This document shows positions 38,952 to 47,456 of a stretch of DNA of 64,000 nucleotides, piece after piece. The DNA is from Myxococcus eversor (GTDB lineage Bacteria > Myxococcota > Myxococcia > Myxococcales > Myxococcaceae). The stretch spans positions 186,001-250,000 of the forward strand of contig NZ_JAAIXY010000004.1 of the NCBI RefSeq assembly GCF_010894455.1, read 5' to 3'. The notes below the pieces were generated by a model, which worked only from the letters and a program-made list of their open reading frames with translations, searched no databases and was not told where the DNA came from. Made by a program: the position numbers and the translations under genes. How positions within the stretch are numbered: the first letter of the stretch is position 1; each line of letters begins with the position of its first letter.

Positions 38952-39580
38952 ACCTGGACCTGGACCGACTCGACTTCACCAAGGGCGGTGGACTGGTGAC
39001 GGTGGTGACGCAGGACGCGCGCACCGGTGACGTGCTGATGGTGGCGCACGCGGACCGCGAGGCCCTGGAGCGCACGCTCGCCACGGGACAGATGCACTAC
39101 CGCTCGCGCACGCGCGGGCTCTGGCACAAGGGCGCCACCAGCGGGAACACACAGCAGGTGGTGTCCCTTCGCGCCGACTGCGACGGAGACGCGGTGCTGG
39201 CCCGCGTCGAGAAAGCAGGTCCCGCCTGTCACACCGGCGACGTGACGTGCTTCGGTCCCGGAAGCGAGGACGCACTGGCCTCTCTCGATGCCACCCTCGC
39301 CGAACGCGCCGCCCGCCCCGATGCCCCAGGCGAGAAACCCAGCTACACACGCCGCCTGCTCGCGGACCGCAACCTGCGCCTCAAGAAGCTGGGCGAAGAA
39401 GCCGCGGAGCTGGTGACGGCTTGCGCGGATTCGGACGCCGGACGCGCGGCCGAGGAGGCAGCCGATCTCCTCTACCACCTGCTCGTCGCGGTGAGGCCGC
39501 TCGGACTTTCCTTGGAAGACGTGAAGGCTGTCCTCGCCCGTCGTGCCGCGAAGCCTCCGCTTCCCGGCAATGCTGGATGA
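38948..39580 (+). CDS. hisI: Bifunctional PR-AMP cyclohydrolase / PR-ATP pyrophosphatase HisIE
   Basis: A 210-residue fusion. Residues 1-115 are HisI ([20 protein letters not shown], Asp-rich [10 protein letters not shown] for metal, [10 protein letters not shown]). Residues about 125-210 are HisE ([33 protein letters not shown]). It does steps 2 and 3. It is the last gene of the operon and overlaps hisN by four bases. No clear terminator follows; the next 272 bases up to 39852 hold no recognisable element. Confidence 0.95.
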   Translation: MNLDLDRLDFTKGGGLVTVVTQDARTGDVLMVAHADREALERTLATGQMHYRSRTRGLWHKGATSGNTQQVVSLRADCDGDAVLARVEKAGPACHTGDVTCFGPGSEDALASLDATLAERAARPDAPGEKPSYTRRLLADRNLRLKKLGEEAAELVTACADSDAGRAAEEAADLLYHLLVAVRPLGLSLEDVKAVLARRAAKPPLPGNAG

Positions 39581-39852
39581 GGAAGTCTCACCTCGCGTGA
39601 AGAGGACACGGGCTCTCAGGGCAATCCACGTATCAAACCCCGTTTTCAGCCCGTGTCAGCGTCGACCCAGATGGATTTCTCCGTCACGGCTGCATCCGGA
39701 CAGCAGGGCCGCGACGGAGGAGTGATTGCGTGCAGCAGTGACTCTCTTCAACGAAAGGAGTGTTCCTGCTACACATCCAGACGCGCGGCGCTGTGGAGAA
39801 CGCCGGCCGGGCGCTTCTTGGAATCGAAACCGTCCGCCTCACCGGAGGCATC

Positions 39853-40305
39853 GTGAACGGCCCCACCACGTACAAGGCAGAGCTCATCGACCGAGTCATC
39901 TTCTCCCGCTGGCAGAATCCTCCGACCAAGGAGGACGTGGCGGCGATGCTGGCTCAGATGGAGGAGGCCTCGACGCGGCTCAACTCGCGTCTCATCTACA
40001 TCGGTTCCGTGAGCCCGAAGTCCAAGGTTCCCGACGCGAACGAGCGCACCATCCTCAACAACTTCCTCGTCGACGCGAGGAAGACGTGTGTCGAGCAGGC
40101 GTGGCTCATCTACGAGGGCACGGACCTGCAGCACAACCTCCAGCGCGTCATCATCTCCGGCGTGCTCATCCTCACCCGGACGTTCGACAACTTCCTCTCG
40201 GTCGCGAAGTCGGGCGAGTCCATCGTCAAGGACGTCAGCGCCGTCCTGAAGAAGGATGCGGCGCCCATCTTCCAACTCGCCAAGGACCGCGGTCTGGTCG
40301 CCTGA
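39853..40305 (+). CDS. Conserved-looking protein of unknown function
   Basis: About 150 residues if started at the GTG at 39853, which has GGAGG four bases upstream; a GTG at 39760 would add 31 residues but has its purine run touching the codon. The protein is alpha/beta in character: YKAELIDRVIFSRWQNPPTK, an amphipathic helix EDVAAMLAQMEEASTRLNSR, a strand LIYIGSVSP, and VEQAWLIYEGTDLQHNLQRV. No Cys or metal motif and no signal peptide. It vaguely suggests a STAS-like or roadblock-like fold; I do not assign a function. It converges with the gene at 40317. Confidence 0.7.
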   Translation: MNGPTTYKAELIDRVIFSRWQNPPTKEDVAAMLAQMEEASTRLNSRLIYIGSVSPKSKVPDANERTILNNFLVDARKTCVEQAWLIYEGTDLQHNLQRVIISGVLILTRTFDNFLSVAKSGESIVKDVSAVLKKDAAPIFQLAKDRGLVA

Positions 40306-40316
40306 CCCCCCGGCGC

Positions 40317-41456
40317 TCAGCGCGCGCCGAGGATCTCCAACTCGAGGAGCTTGCCGTCCGCGCTCTCGGGGAACACGCTGACCGCGTCCACATCCACCAG
40401 GGGCGCGGCGGGGTTGCAGGTCTCCCACTCGCCCGTGCCTCGGAACCGGCACACGGTGGGATTGACGAACGAGAAGCCCCCTTCCGGATCATTCAAGCCC
40501 ACGCCCTTCGGCGTGCGGACGATGGCTCTCAAGGTGCCCGGCCCCTGGGCTCGGATGCGGAACCCCATCAGGTGCTTGAGCGTGGGCGCGTAGCCCGCGC
40601 GCAGCGCTCCATCCGCCGACCAGCGGTCGCCTCGCGTCGCGTTGCTCACCGCCACGCCCGTGACGATATCGCCGTCGAACGCCTGGAGCGCGGGCTGGGC
40701 CCCCAGGAGTTGATCCGGTTTCACGGGCGCTGACTCCACCGGCTTCGCGCTGGCCGCGGTGAGCAGCGCCGGGGCCTGGGCGCCTTGCTGCGCGGCGGCG
40801 GCGCGCAGCACCGACAGGGGCAGCAGCTCCGGGCCCTGGCACCGGGACACCAGCCCGTCCACGAGGGTGCGCACGGTGGGGGGAAGGTTGACCTCCGCCT
40901 GGGCCGCGGGCGCGAGCCCCAGTCGGGCGAGGGTGTCACAGGCCGCCGGAAGGGCCGGCCCGGCGTGATCCATGCTCCACTGGAGCTCGGGGATGTTCGG
41001 CGGCTGACCGATGGCCGTCTCCAGGAGCGCTCGGGACACGGTCTGCGCGCAGGCGTTGACGTTCGGGGGGCAGTGCTCGCAGAGCGAGGCGAGCAGTCCC
41101 CGCAACGGAGTATCCGCCCCCTGGGAGAAGGGCGCGCGGGCGACCAGGGCGGTCCCCAGCTCACAGGTGCGTGGCGGCGGCGTGGCGCAGGCGTCCAGCC
41201 TCTTGCGGGCCTCGGCCAGGGTGGCGGGCTCCTCGGGAGCGCGCAGGGCGGCGTCCAGGGCGCGCTCCACCTGGCGGCATTCGGGGGAGGGGGCCGGCGC
41301 GGAGGGAGCGGCCGGGGCGGCGGTGGTGGCCTGGGCGGGAGGGCGCGCGGGCGGGGCCTCGGACGTTTCATCCTGGTGCGTCACGCACCACAGCCGGGAG
41401 AAGGCGATCAACGCCACGAGCATCAGCAGGAGGGTCCTGAGCGGGAAACGGCGCAC
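40317..41456 (-). CDS. Membrane-anchored protein of unknown function
   Basis: A 379-residue protein with one N-terminal helix (PLRTLLLMLVALIAFSRLWC) and a proline/alanine-rich linker. A Cys-rich helical section of about 200 residues follows (CRQVERALDAAL, CEHCPPNVNACAQTVSRALL), then a C-terminal beta-rich domain from about 255 (FDGDIVTGVAVSNATRGDRW, FRIRAQGPGTLRAIVRTPKG, VCRFRGTGEWETC). The start GTG at 41456 has AAGGAG seven bases upstream. The C-terminal part resembles carbohydrate- or ligand-binding jelly rolls, without a firm family. The frame stays open far upstream across the lpd and lipA region, but that is an antisense artefact. Confidence 0.7.
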   Translation of the reverse strand: MRRFPLRTLLLMLVALIAFSRLWCVTHQDETSEAPPARPPAQATTAAPAAPSAPAPSPECRQVERALDAALRAPEEPATLAEARKRLDACATPPPRTCELGTALVARAPFSQGADTPLRGLLASLCEHCPPNVNACAQTVSRALLETAIGQPPNIPELQWSMDHAGPALPAACDTLARLGLAPAAQAEVNLPPTVRTLVDGLVSRCQGPELLPLSVLRAAAAQQGAQAPALLTAASAKPVESAPVKPDQLLGAQPALQAFDGDIVTGVAVSNATRGDRWSADGALRAGYAPTLKHLMGFRIRAQGPGTLRAIVRTPKGVGLNDPEGGFSFVNPTVCRFRGTGEWETCNPAAPLVDVDAVSVFPESADGKLLELEILGAR

Positions 41457-41537
41457 GAGCAATCTCCTTGATTCCAACCGGGAGCGGGGGTTATCAGCCC
41501 CACCGGGTTCCATCCGCAAATAATGACGGAGGCGTGC

Positions 41538-42935
41538 GTGGCTGAGACGTTCGACGTGGTGATCATCGGTTCGGGCCCTGGCGGCTACGTGGGTGCCATC
41601 CGCGCGGGGCAACTCGGGCTGAAGACGGCCATCATCGAGAAGGACAAGCGTCTGGGCGGTACCTGCCTCCACCGCGGGTGCATCCCCACCAAGTCCCTCC
41701 TGTGGACGGCGGAGTTGTTCCACCACGTCAAGGAGGCGGGGGACTTCGGCATCGACCTGTCGAGCCCGACGATCAACTGGCCGAACGCGATGAAGCACAA
41801 GGACAAGGTCGTCACCAAGGGTGCCAACGGCATCGACTTCTTGATGAAGAAGAACAAGGTGACGGTCATCAAGGGCCACGGCCGCATCGCCGGCAAGGGC
41901 AAGGTGGAAGTCACCGCCGAGGATGGCTCCAAGCAGGTCCTGGACGCGAAGAACATCATCATCGCGACGGGCTCGGTGCCCAAGTCCCTGCCGAACGTGC
42001 CGGTGGACCACAAGCGCGTGCTCAACAGCGACTCCATCCTGCAGATCGACCGCATCCCCAAGAGCATCATCGTCCTGGGCGCGGGCGCGGTCGGCTGTGA
42101 GTTCGCCTCCGTCTTCAACCACGTGGGCAGCAAGACCTCCATCGTGGAGTACCTGCCCGCGCTGCTCCCCATCGAGGACGCGGACATCTCCAAGGAGCTG
42201 GAGAAGATCTTCCGTCGTCGCGGCATCGACGTGCACACCGGCTCCGCGGTGGAGAAGGTGGAGCACACGGCGGATGGCGTGCGCGTCACCATGAAGGTGG
42301 GCAACGAGACCAAGACGCTGGAGGCGGAGATCCTCCTGTCCGCCGTCGGCCGCTCGCCCGTCACGGAGGACGTGGGCCTGGACAAGACGTCCATCAAGAC
42401 CGAGCGCGGCTACATCAAGGTCGACACCATGCTGCGCACCAGCGAGCCCAACGTCTACGCGGTGGGCGACGTCATCCCCACGCCGATGCTCGCCCACATG
42501 GCCAGCGCCGAGTGCGTGCTCGCGGTGGAGCACATCGCCGGGAAGAACCCGCAGCCCATCAACTACGACCTCACCCCGTCCGCCACGTACTGCTACCCCG
42601 AGGTCGCCTCGGTGGGCCTGACGGAGAAGAAGGCGAAGGAGCGCGGCTACGACGTCAAGATCGGCAATGCCCCGTTCGGCGCGGTGACGAAGGCGGCCAT
42701 CACCAACGAGGCCACCGGCCTCATCAAGATCGTCTCCGACAAGAAGTACGACGAGGTGCTGGGCATCCACATCATCGGGCCGCACGCCACGGAGCTGCTC
42801 GCCGAGGCCTGCGTCGCGCTGAAGCTGGAGATCACCACCGAGGAGCTGGCGGGCACCATCCACGCCCACCCGACGCTCTCGGAGATCGTCCACGAGGGCG
42901 CCGAGGCCACGCTGGGCCACCCGCGCCACTTCTAG
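41538..42935 (+). CDS. lpdA: Dihydrolipoyl dehydrogenase (E3)
   Basis: A 465-residue flavoprotein disulfide reductase that reoxidises lipoyl groups of 2-oxoacid dehydrogenases. FAD motif VVIIGSGPGGYVGAIRAGQL, redox disulfide GGTCLHRGCIPTKSLL, NAD motif IIVLGAGAVGCEFASVF, and the C-terminal His-Glu pair HAHPTLSEIVHEGAE are all intact. GTG at 41538 with GGAGG five bases upstream is preferred to the ATG at 41523. A strong terminator follows, so lipA has its own transcription unit. Confidence 0.96.
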   Translation: MAETFDVVIIGSGPGGYVGAIRAGQLGLKTAIIEKDKRLGGTCLHRGCIPTKSLLWTAELFHHVKEAGDFGIDLSSPTINWPNAMKHKDKVVTKGANGIDFLMKKNKVTVIKGHGRIAGKGKVEVTAEDGSKQVLDAKNIIIATGSVPKSLPNVPVDHKRVLNSDSILQIDRIPKSIIVLGAGAVGCEFASVFNHVGSKTSIVEYLPALLPIEDADISKELEKIFRRRGIDVHTGSAVEKVEHTADGVRVTMKVGNETKTLEAEILLSAVGRSPVTEDVGLDKTSIKTERGYIKVDTMLRTSEPNVYAVGDVIPTPMLAHMASAECVLAVEHIAGKNPQPINYDLTPSATYCYPEVASVGLTEKKAKERGYDVKIGNAPFGAVTKAAITNEATGLIKIVSDKKYDEVLGIHIIGPHATELLAEACVALKLEITTEELAGTIHAHPTLSEIVHEGAEATLGHPRHF

Positions 42936-42951
42936 GCCGCGTGTGAGTCCT

Positions 42952-43012
42952 GGGCTCCTCATGGGAGCCCGCTCGGGCCGTCCCGGAGCCGCGTCTCCGA
43001 GGACGGCCTTTT
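42952..43012 (+). terminator. Intrinsic terminator after lpdA
   Basis: A first stem GGGCTCC/GGAGCCC (42952-42970) is followed by a long hairpin in which GGCCGTCC (42976-42983) pairs with GGACGGCC (43001-43008), extended by CGGAG/CTCCG, then TTTT. Confidence 0.9.
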
Positions 43013-43232
43013 CGTGTCCGGGCGCTCGGAAGCACGGGTGGACGCCTGGGGAGCGGGCCCGCTGGAAGGAGCCGGGGTGGGCCGGCCCGAGGCGCTCCCC
43101 AGGGCTGCCCGGCCACGTCGGGAGCATTAGTAGGAAGACGACGCGCGCGAAGGGCCCGCCAGAGCTGACGCCTCGCGTTAGAGGCTTCAGGCTTGAACGT
43201 CTTCCGCCCAAACCATAGAAGGCCCGCGACCC

Positions 43233-44162
43233 ATGGCGACTCCTGATCGGTTCCCGCTGCCCCAGGTGACTGAGACCACCCGCAAGCCGGACTGGCTGAA
43301 GGTCCGCCTGCCGCACGGCGAAGGGTACGAGCGGGTCAAGGCCATCGTGAAGCGCACGAAGCTGGCCACCGTCTGCGAGGAGGCCCGCTGCCCGAACATC
43401 GCCGAGTGCTGGGGTGGTGGCACGGCCACGGTGATGTTGATGGGCGAGGTGTGCACGCGCGCGTGCCGCTTCTGCCACGTGAAGGTGGGGGCGCCCCCGC
43501 CGTTGGACCCGATGGAGCCCATCCACCTGGCCCAGGCCGTCAAGGAGATGGACCTGGAGTACATCGTCGTCACGTCGGTGAACCGGGATGACCGGCCGGA
43601 CGGCGGCGCCAGCCACTTCGCCTCCGCCATCCGCGAGCTGCGCCGGGAGAGCCCGCGCACCATCGTCGAGGTGCTCATCCCCGACTTCAAGGGCGTGGAG
43701 CAGGACCTGGCCACGGTGGCCGAGGCGAAGCCGCACGTCGTCGCCCACAACGTGGAGACGGTGGAGCGCCTCACCCCGACGGTGAGAGACCGCCGCGCGA
43801 AGTACGCCCAGTCGCTCAAGGTGCTCGAGTATTTGAAGAACCGTCCGGAGGGCCTCTACACGAAGACGTCCGTCATGGTGGGCCTGGGCGAGACGGACGC
43901 GGAGCTGGAGCAGACCTTCAAGGACCTGCGCGAGGTGGGCGTGGACGTGCTCACGCTGGGCCAGTACCTGCAGCCCTCGCAGTACCACCTGCGGGTGGAG
44001 CGCTTCGTCACCCCGGCGCAGTTCGAGTCGTACAAGAAGCTGGCCGAGTCCTACGGCTTCCTCTACGTGGCCGCGGGTCCGCTGGTGCGCTCCAGCTACC
44101 GCGCCGCCGAGTTCTTCATGAAGGGCCTGATGGAGCGCGAGCGCCTCGAGCGGCTCGGCTGA
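43233..44162 (+). CDS. lipA: Lipoyl synthase LipA
   Basis: A 309-residue radical SAM enzyme inserting two sulfurs into octanoyl groups. The auxiliary cluster is CEEARCPNIAECWG (CX4CX5C) and the SAM cluster is CTRACRFCHV (CX3CX2C). The C-terminal Ser of VRSSYRAAEF is the auxiliary-cluster ligand seen in the family. AGAAGG lies ten bases before the ATG. The E2 gene, a lipoyl acceptor, starts 56 bases after it. Confidence 0.97.
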   Translation: MATPDRFPLPQVTETTRKPDWLKVRLPHGEGYERVKAIVKRTKLATVCEEARCPNIAECWGGGTATVMLMGEVCTRACRFCHVKVGAPPPLDPMEPIHLAQAVKEMDLEYIVVTSVNRDDRPDGGASHFASAIRELRRESPRTIVEVLIPDFKGVEQDLATVAEAKPHVVAHNVETVERLTPTVRDRRAKYAQSLKVLEYLKNRPEGLYTKTSVMVGLGETDAELEQTFKDLREVGVDVLTLGQYLQPSQYHLRVERFVTPAQFESYKKLAESYGFLYVAAGPLVRSSYRAAEFFMKGLMERERLERLG

Positions 44163-44218
44163 CCGGGCCTCCATTCGTGGCTTGACGCAACCCCCGTTCC
44201 TCTCGGAAAGACACCCCC

Positions 44219-45475
44219 ATGGCAACCTTCGAATTCAAGCTCCCCGACCTCGGTGAAGGCGTGATGGAGGGCGAGCTGGTCAAGTGGCACGTCAAGGCTG
44301 GCGACGTCGTCAAGGAAGACCAGGTGCTCGCCGAGGTGATGACGGACAAGGCCACCGTCACCGTCCCCAGCCCGAAGGCCGGGCGCGTCGTGTCGACGCA
44401 CGGCAAGGAAGGGGACATCGCGAAGGTGCACCACCCCCTCGTCACGCTGGAGATCGAGGGTGCGGCTCCCGCGCAGGCCTCGGGCCATGGCGCTCCGGCG
44501 CAGGCGGCGGCTCCCGCGCAGGCCCAGGCGGCGGCTCCGGCCGCGGGGGCCTCGGCGCAGGCCTCGAAGGTGCTGGCCACGCCGGTGACCCGGCGCATGG
44601 CGCGCGAGCACGGGCTGGACCTGGCGGCCATCCCCGGCAGCGGTCCGCAGGGACGGGTGACGAAGGCGGACGTGGTGGCGGCGCTGGAGGGTGGCGGGGA
44701 GCAGAAGAACGTGGTGGCGGCTCCGGCGCAGGCGCGTCCGGCGGCGCCGGCCGTGTCGTCGGGTCGGGCGGACGAGCGCGTTCCCTTGCGCGGCCTTCGC
44801 AAGAAGATCGCCGAGAAGATGGTGCGCTCGAAGTTCACGATGCCGCACTTCGCCTTCGTGGAGGAGGTGGACGCGACGGACCTGGTCGCGCTGCGCACCC
44901 GGCTCAACGCGCAGCTCGCGGCGTCGGGTGACACGACGAAGCTGAACTACCTGCCGTTCATCATCAAGGCGACCATCGCCGCGCTGAAGAAGTTCCCGCA
45001 CCTGAACGCCAACTTCGACGAGGCGGCGCAGGAGCTGGTGGTGCGTGGCGAGTACAACATCGGCATGGCGGTGGCGACGCCGGACGGCCTCACGGTGGCG
45101 GTGGTGAAGGACGCGGACCGGTTGACGCTGGCGGAGATTGCTCGCGAGACGGCGCGGCTGGGCGCGGCGGCCAAGGAGCGCAAGCTGACGCTGGCGGAGA
45201 TGACGGGCGGAACCTTCACCATCACCTCGCTGGGGCAGAGCGGCGGCCTGTTCGCCACGCCCATCATCAACCACCCCGAGGTGGGCATCATGGGCGTGCA
45301 CAAGCTCAAGAAGCGCCCGGCCGTGGTGAAGGATCAGATCGTCATCCGCGACATGATGAACCTGTCGCTCTCGTGCGATCACCGCGTCATCGACGGCTCG
45401 GTGGCCGCGGACTTCGTCTACGAAGTCATCAAGTACCTGGAGAAGCCGGACCTGCTGTTCCTCGCCATGGCGTGA
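44219..45475 (+). CDS. 2-oxo acid dehydrogenase E2 (dihydrolipoyl acyltransferase)
   Basis: A 418-residue E2 with one lipoyl domain (lipoyl-Lys in VMTDKATVTVPSP near residue 44), an Ala/Pro/Gln-rich hinge with repeats of APAQA, a peripheral subunit-binding domain (ATPVTRRMAREHGLDLAAIP) and the catalytic core ending in SLSCDHRVIDGSVAADF with the acyltransferase His and Asp. It may serve pyruvate or branched-chain 2-oxoacids; no E1 gene is adjacent to decide. Neighbours are the E3, LipA and LipB genes, so this is a lipoate-metabolism neighbourhood. Confidence 0.93.
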   Translation: MATFEFKLPDLGEGVMEGELVKWHVKAGDVVKEDQVLAEVMTDKATVTVPSPKAGRVVSTHGKEGDIAKVHHPLVTLEIEGAAPAQASGHGAPAQAAAPAQAQAAAPAAGASAQASKVLATPVTRRMAREHGLDLAAIPGSGPQGRVTKADVVAALEGGGEQKNVVAAPAQARPAAPAVSSGRADERVPLRGLRKKIAEKMVRSKFTMPHFAFVEEVDATDLVALRTRLNAQLAASGDTTKLNYLPFIIKATIAALKKFPHLNANFDEAAQELVVRGEYNIGMAVATPDGLTVAVVKDADRLTLAEIARETARLGAAAKERKLTLAEMTGGTFTITSLGQSGGLFATPIINHPEVGIMGVHKLKKRPAVVKDQIVIRDMMNLSLSCDHRVIDGSVAADFVYEVIKYLEKPDLLFLAMA

Positions 45476-45492
45476 GGTCGCGCCGAGCGGGG

Positions 45493-45518
45493 CCCGGGCG
45501 GGAGGCTCGTCCGGGTTT
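45493..45518 (+). terminator. Weak terminator-like hairpin after the E2 gene
   Basis: CCCGGGCG (45493-45500) pairs with CGTCCGGG (45508-45515) with one G-U pair, loop of seven, followed by TTT. The T run is short. Confidence 0.45.
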
Positions 45519-45638
45519 CGGGGGCCGGGAAGGCCCCTGGGCCGCCGGGGAGAGGGCTGACCGCTCGCCGGGCATTCCGTCCGGCGGTATGCGTCGAGGC
45601 CGGGCGGTGGTCCACCAAGACGGTTAGGCTCTGTCCGT

Positions 45639-47456
45639 ATGGCCGAGAACCCTCGCGAGCTGATCCGCGCCGCGCAGTCCGCCGAGCTGCGGGGTGATGT
45701 GACTCGCGCCGTGGAGTGCCTGCTCAAGGCGGCGGCGCACTACCGGAGCGCGGGCAATGCTCCCCGAGCGCTCCAGTTGCTGCGCCATGCGCGCCGGCTG
45801 GACATGAGCCGCCTGGACATCCTCGAAGCGGTGAATCGCCTGGAAGGGATGGCGGAGACGGCGTCGTCCTCGGAGGACGAGGACTCCGGGTTGGCGGATG
45901 AGTTGGTTCGCTCCGTCGAGGCAGTGCCGCTCCCGGAACTCGCTCTTCGGCAACGGCTGATGGAAGAGGCGTTGCGCGACGTGGAGTCCCAGCCTCCGAC
46001 GAAGTCCCCCGAGCTCGCGGCCTGGGTGTTGGACACGGAGGTGAGCGAAGACCTCCAGAGGCTGGAGGCCCAGCTTGTTCGCGTCGCGGCCTCCGTGGCG
46101 CCAGGGCCTTCCGAGGGGCACGGTCCTTCGGTGGCTCGGGAGGCTCCGTCCTTCCGCGCTTCGGAGTTCGTGCGTGCGGAGCGCCCACGTGGCGCCGTGG
46201 ATGAGCAGCTCTTCGAGACGGCATGGAGGCCAGGAGGGGCGGAAGGGGAGGAGTCCTTCGGTGGAGGCCTGATGCTCACGCCGTTGGGGCAGGCCGACGT
46301 GCGTGTCTTGGACTCGGATGGGGAGGTCGCCGCTACGCAGGTGTCGGAGGAAGTCACGCCGAGGCGCCGGCGCGGACCGCGCATCATCGAGCGGGGACCC
46401 ACGCGCGCGGACGCGGCGCTGGATGCCTGGTGCTCGTTCTGTTGCCGCCCTCGCGCGGAAGTTGGCGACCTGGTCGCGGGACCTGCCGGGGCCTTCATCT
46501 GCAAGGCGTGTCTGACGGAATCCACCTCGCTGCTCGGGGACGTGAGCCCCGTGCCTCGTCCGGTGGAACAGCCGCGTTCACCGGTGCGCTCCGAGCCGGA
46601 GGTGGAGTTCGTGGGTTCGTCGGTACGCTCCGAGCCCGCGATGGGGCTCGTCGAGCTGCCACGTTCGTCGGTGCGCTCCGTGCCTGCGGTGCAGTCCGTG
46701 GGGCCGCCGAGTTCGCAGGTGCGCTCCGAGTCCGCGATGGAGTTCGTGGGTCAGCCCGACGTCCGTGTCGCGCTGGAGCGAGCGCTTCAATCGGGTGGTC
46801 GCTGCATCTTGCTCGTGGGCGCCGAGGGTTGGGGGAAGAGCACTCTCCTCCATTCACTCCAGCGTCAGCACAGAGGAGTCATCATCCCGGTGGCCTCGCT
46901 CGGAGAGGCTGCATTGGCCTCGTCCGTATCGACGGTGGCCTCGCTCGCGGATGGCGCATCGGCCTCGCCCGTGTTCATCGAGGACGTGGAGCGCCTGGGC
47001 TCTGAAGAGGCTTTATTCCTCTCCACCTTCCTGTCTCGTGAGGCGCGACCGTGCGTGGTGCTCAGCGCGCGAGGACTCGCCGCCGAGCCGGGGAAGCTCC
47101 TCCTGCGCGGAGGCGAGGAGTGCCTCTCCGTGCCCACGACGGAGGCCCTGTCGCGCACGGTGCGCGGGCTCATCCCCGTGAGCATCCTGGAGCACGTCCA
47201 GGTGCTGCTCTGCCTGCGTCAGCCCACGCGCGCGGACTACGTGGAGATGGCCCGCGCGCGACTCGCGCTGCGTGAGCCCAAGACAGTGCTGTCCGACAGC
47301 ATCCTCACGGCCTTCGCCGCCGAGGCCGAGCGCTCACCCCGCGCCGGCCACGAGCTGCGGGCCCTCCTCCAGCGGGTTCCCCCAGGTACGTGGGAACTCG
47401 AGAACGTGACGAAGCCGACGCCCCCTCGAAAGGGCCGGCGGAAGGGAACGTCGTGA
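45639..47456 (+). CDS. P-loop protein with ClpX-type zinc finger and TPR-like N-terminus
   Basis: A 605-residue protein of unfamiliar architecture. Residues 1-60 look like a helical TPR-type hairpin (AAQSAELRGDVTRAVECLLK). A disordered acidic region follows. Residues 265-291 are a zinc finger CSFC-x19-CKAC very like the ClpX N-terminal zinc-binding domain (AGPAGAFICKACL). Then four imperfect SSVRSEPAMEFVG repeats (about 313-371). An ATPase-like region comes next with Walker A VGAEGWGKSTLL at 394-404 and Walker B-like SPVFIEDVERL. No ClpP-binding loop or AAA+ sensor motifs were recognised. Its stop overlaps the lipB start (GTGA), so the two are translationally coupled. Confidence 0.75.
   Translation: MAENPRELIRAAQSAELRGDVTRAVECLLKAAAHYRSAGNAPRALQLLRHARRLDMSRLDILEAVNRLEGMAETASSSEDEDSGLADELVRSVEAVPLPELALRQRLMEEALRDVESQPPTKSPELAAWVLDTEVSEDLQRLEAQLVRVAASVAPGPSEGHGPSVAREAPSFRASEFVRAERPRGAVDEQLFETAWRPGGAEGEESFGGGLMLTPLGQADVRVLDSDGEVAATQVSEEVTPRRRRGPRIIERGPTRADAALDAWCSFCCRPRAEVGDLVAGPAGAFICKACLTESTSLLGDVSPVPRPVEQPRSPVRSEPEVEFVGSSVRSEPAMGLVELPRSSVRSVPAVQSVGPPSSQVRSESAMEFVGQPDVRVALERALQSGGRCILLVGAEGWGKSTLLHSLQRQHRGVIIPVASLGEAALASSVSTVASLADGASASPVFIEDVERLGSEEALFLSTFLSREARPCVVLSARGLAAEPGKLLLRGGEECLSVPTTEALSRTVRGLIPVSILEHVQVLLCLRQPTRADYVEMARARLALREPKTVLSDSILTAFAAEAERSPRAGHELRALLQRVPPGTWELENVTKPTPPRKGRRKGTS
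46573..46751 (+). repeat. Imperfect in-frame repeats inside the zinc-finger ATPase gene
   Basis: Four copies of a unit containing GTGCGCTCCGAG or a close variant (near 46583, 46625, 46670 and 46718) encode VRSEP/VRSVP/VRSES followed by AMEFVG-like residues. Unit length varies from about 39 to 48 bases, always in frame. Confidence 0.6.

Noticed and set aside
40317-44225. A 1302-codon open frame on the minus strand covering lpdA and lipA
   Set aside because: Only the part below 41456 has a ribosome site and protein-like sequence; above it the frame is antisense to lpdA and lipA, whose motifs are intact.
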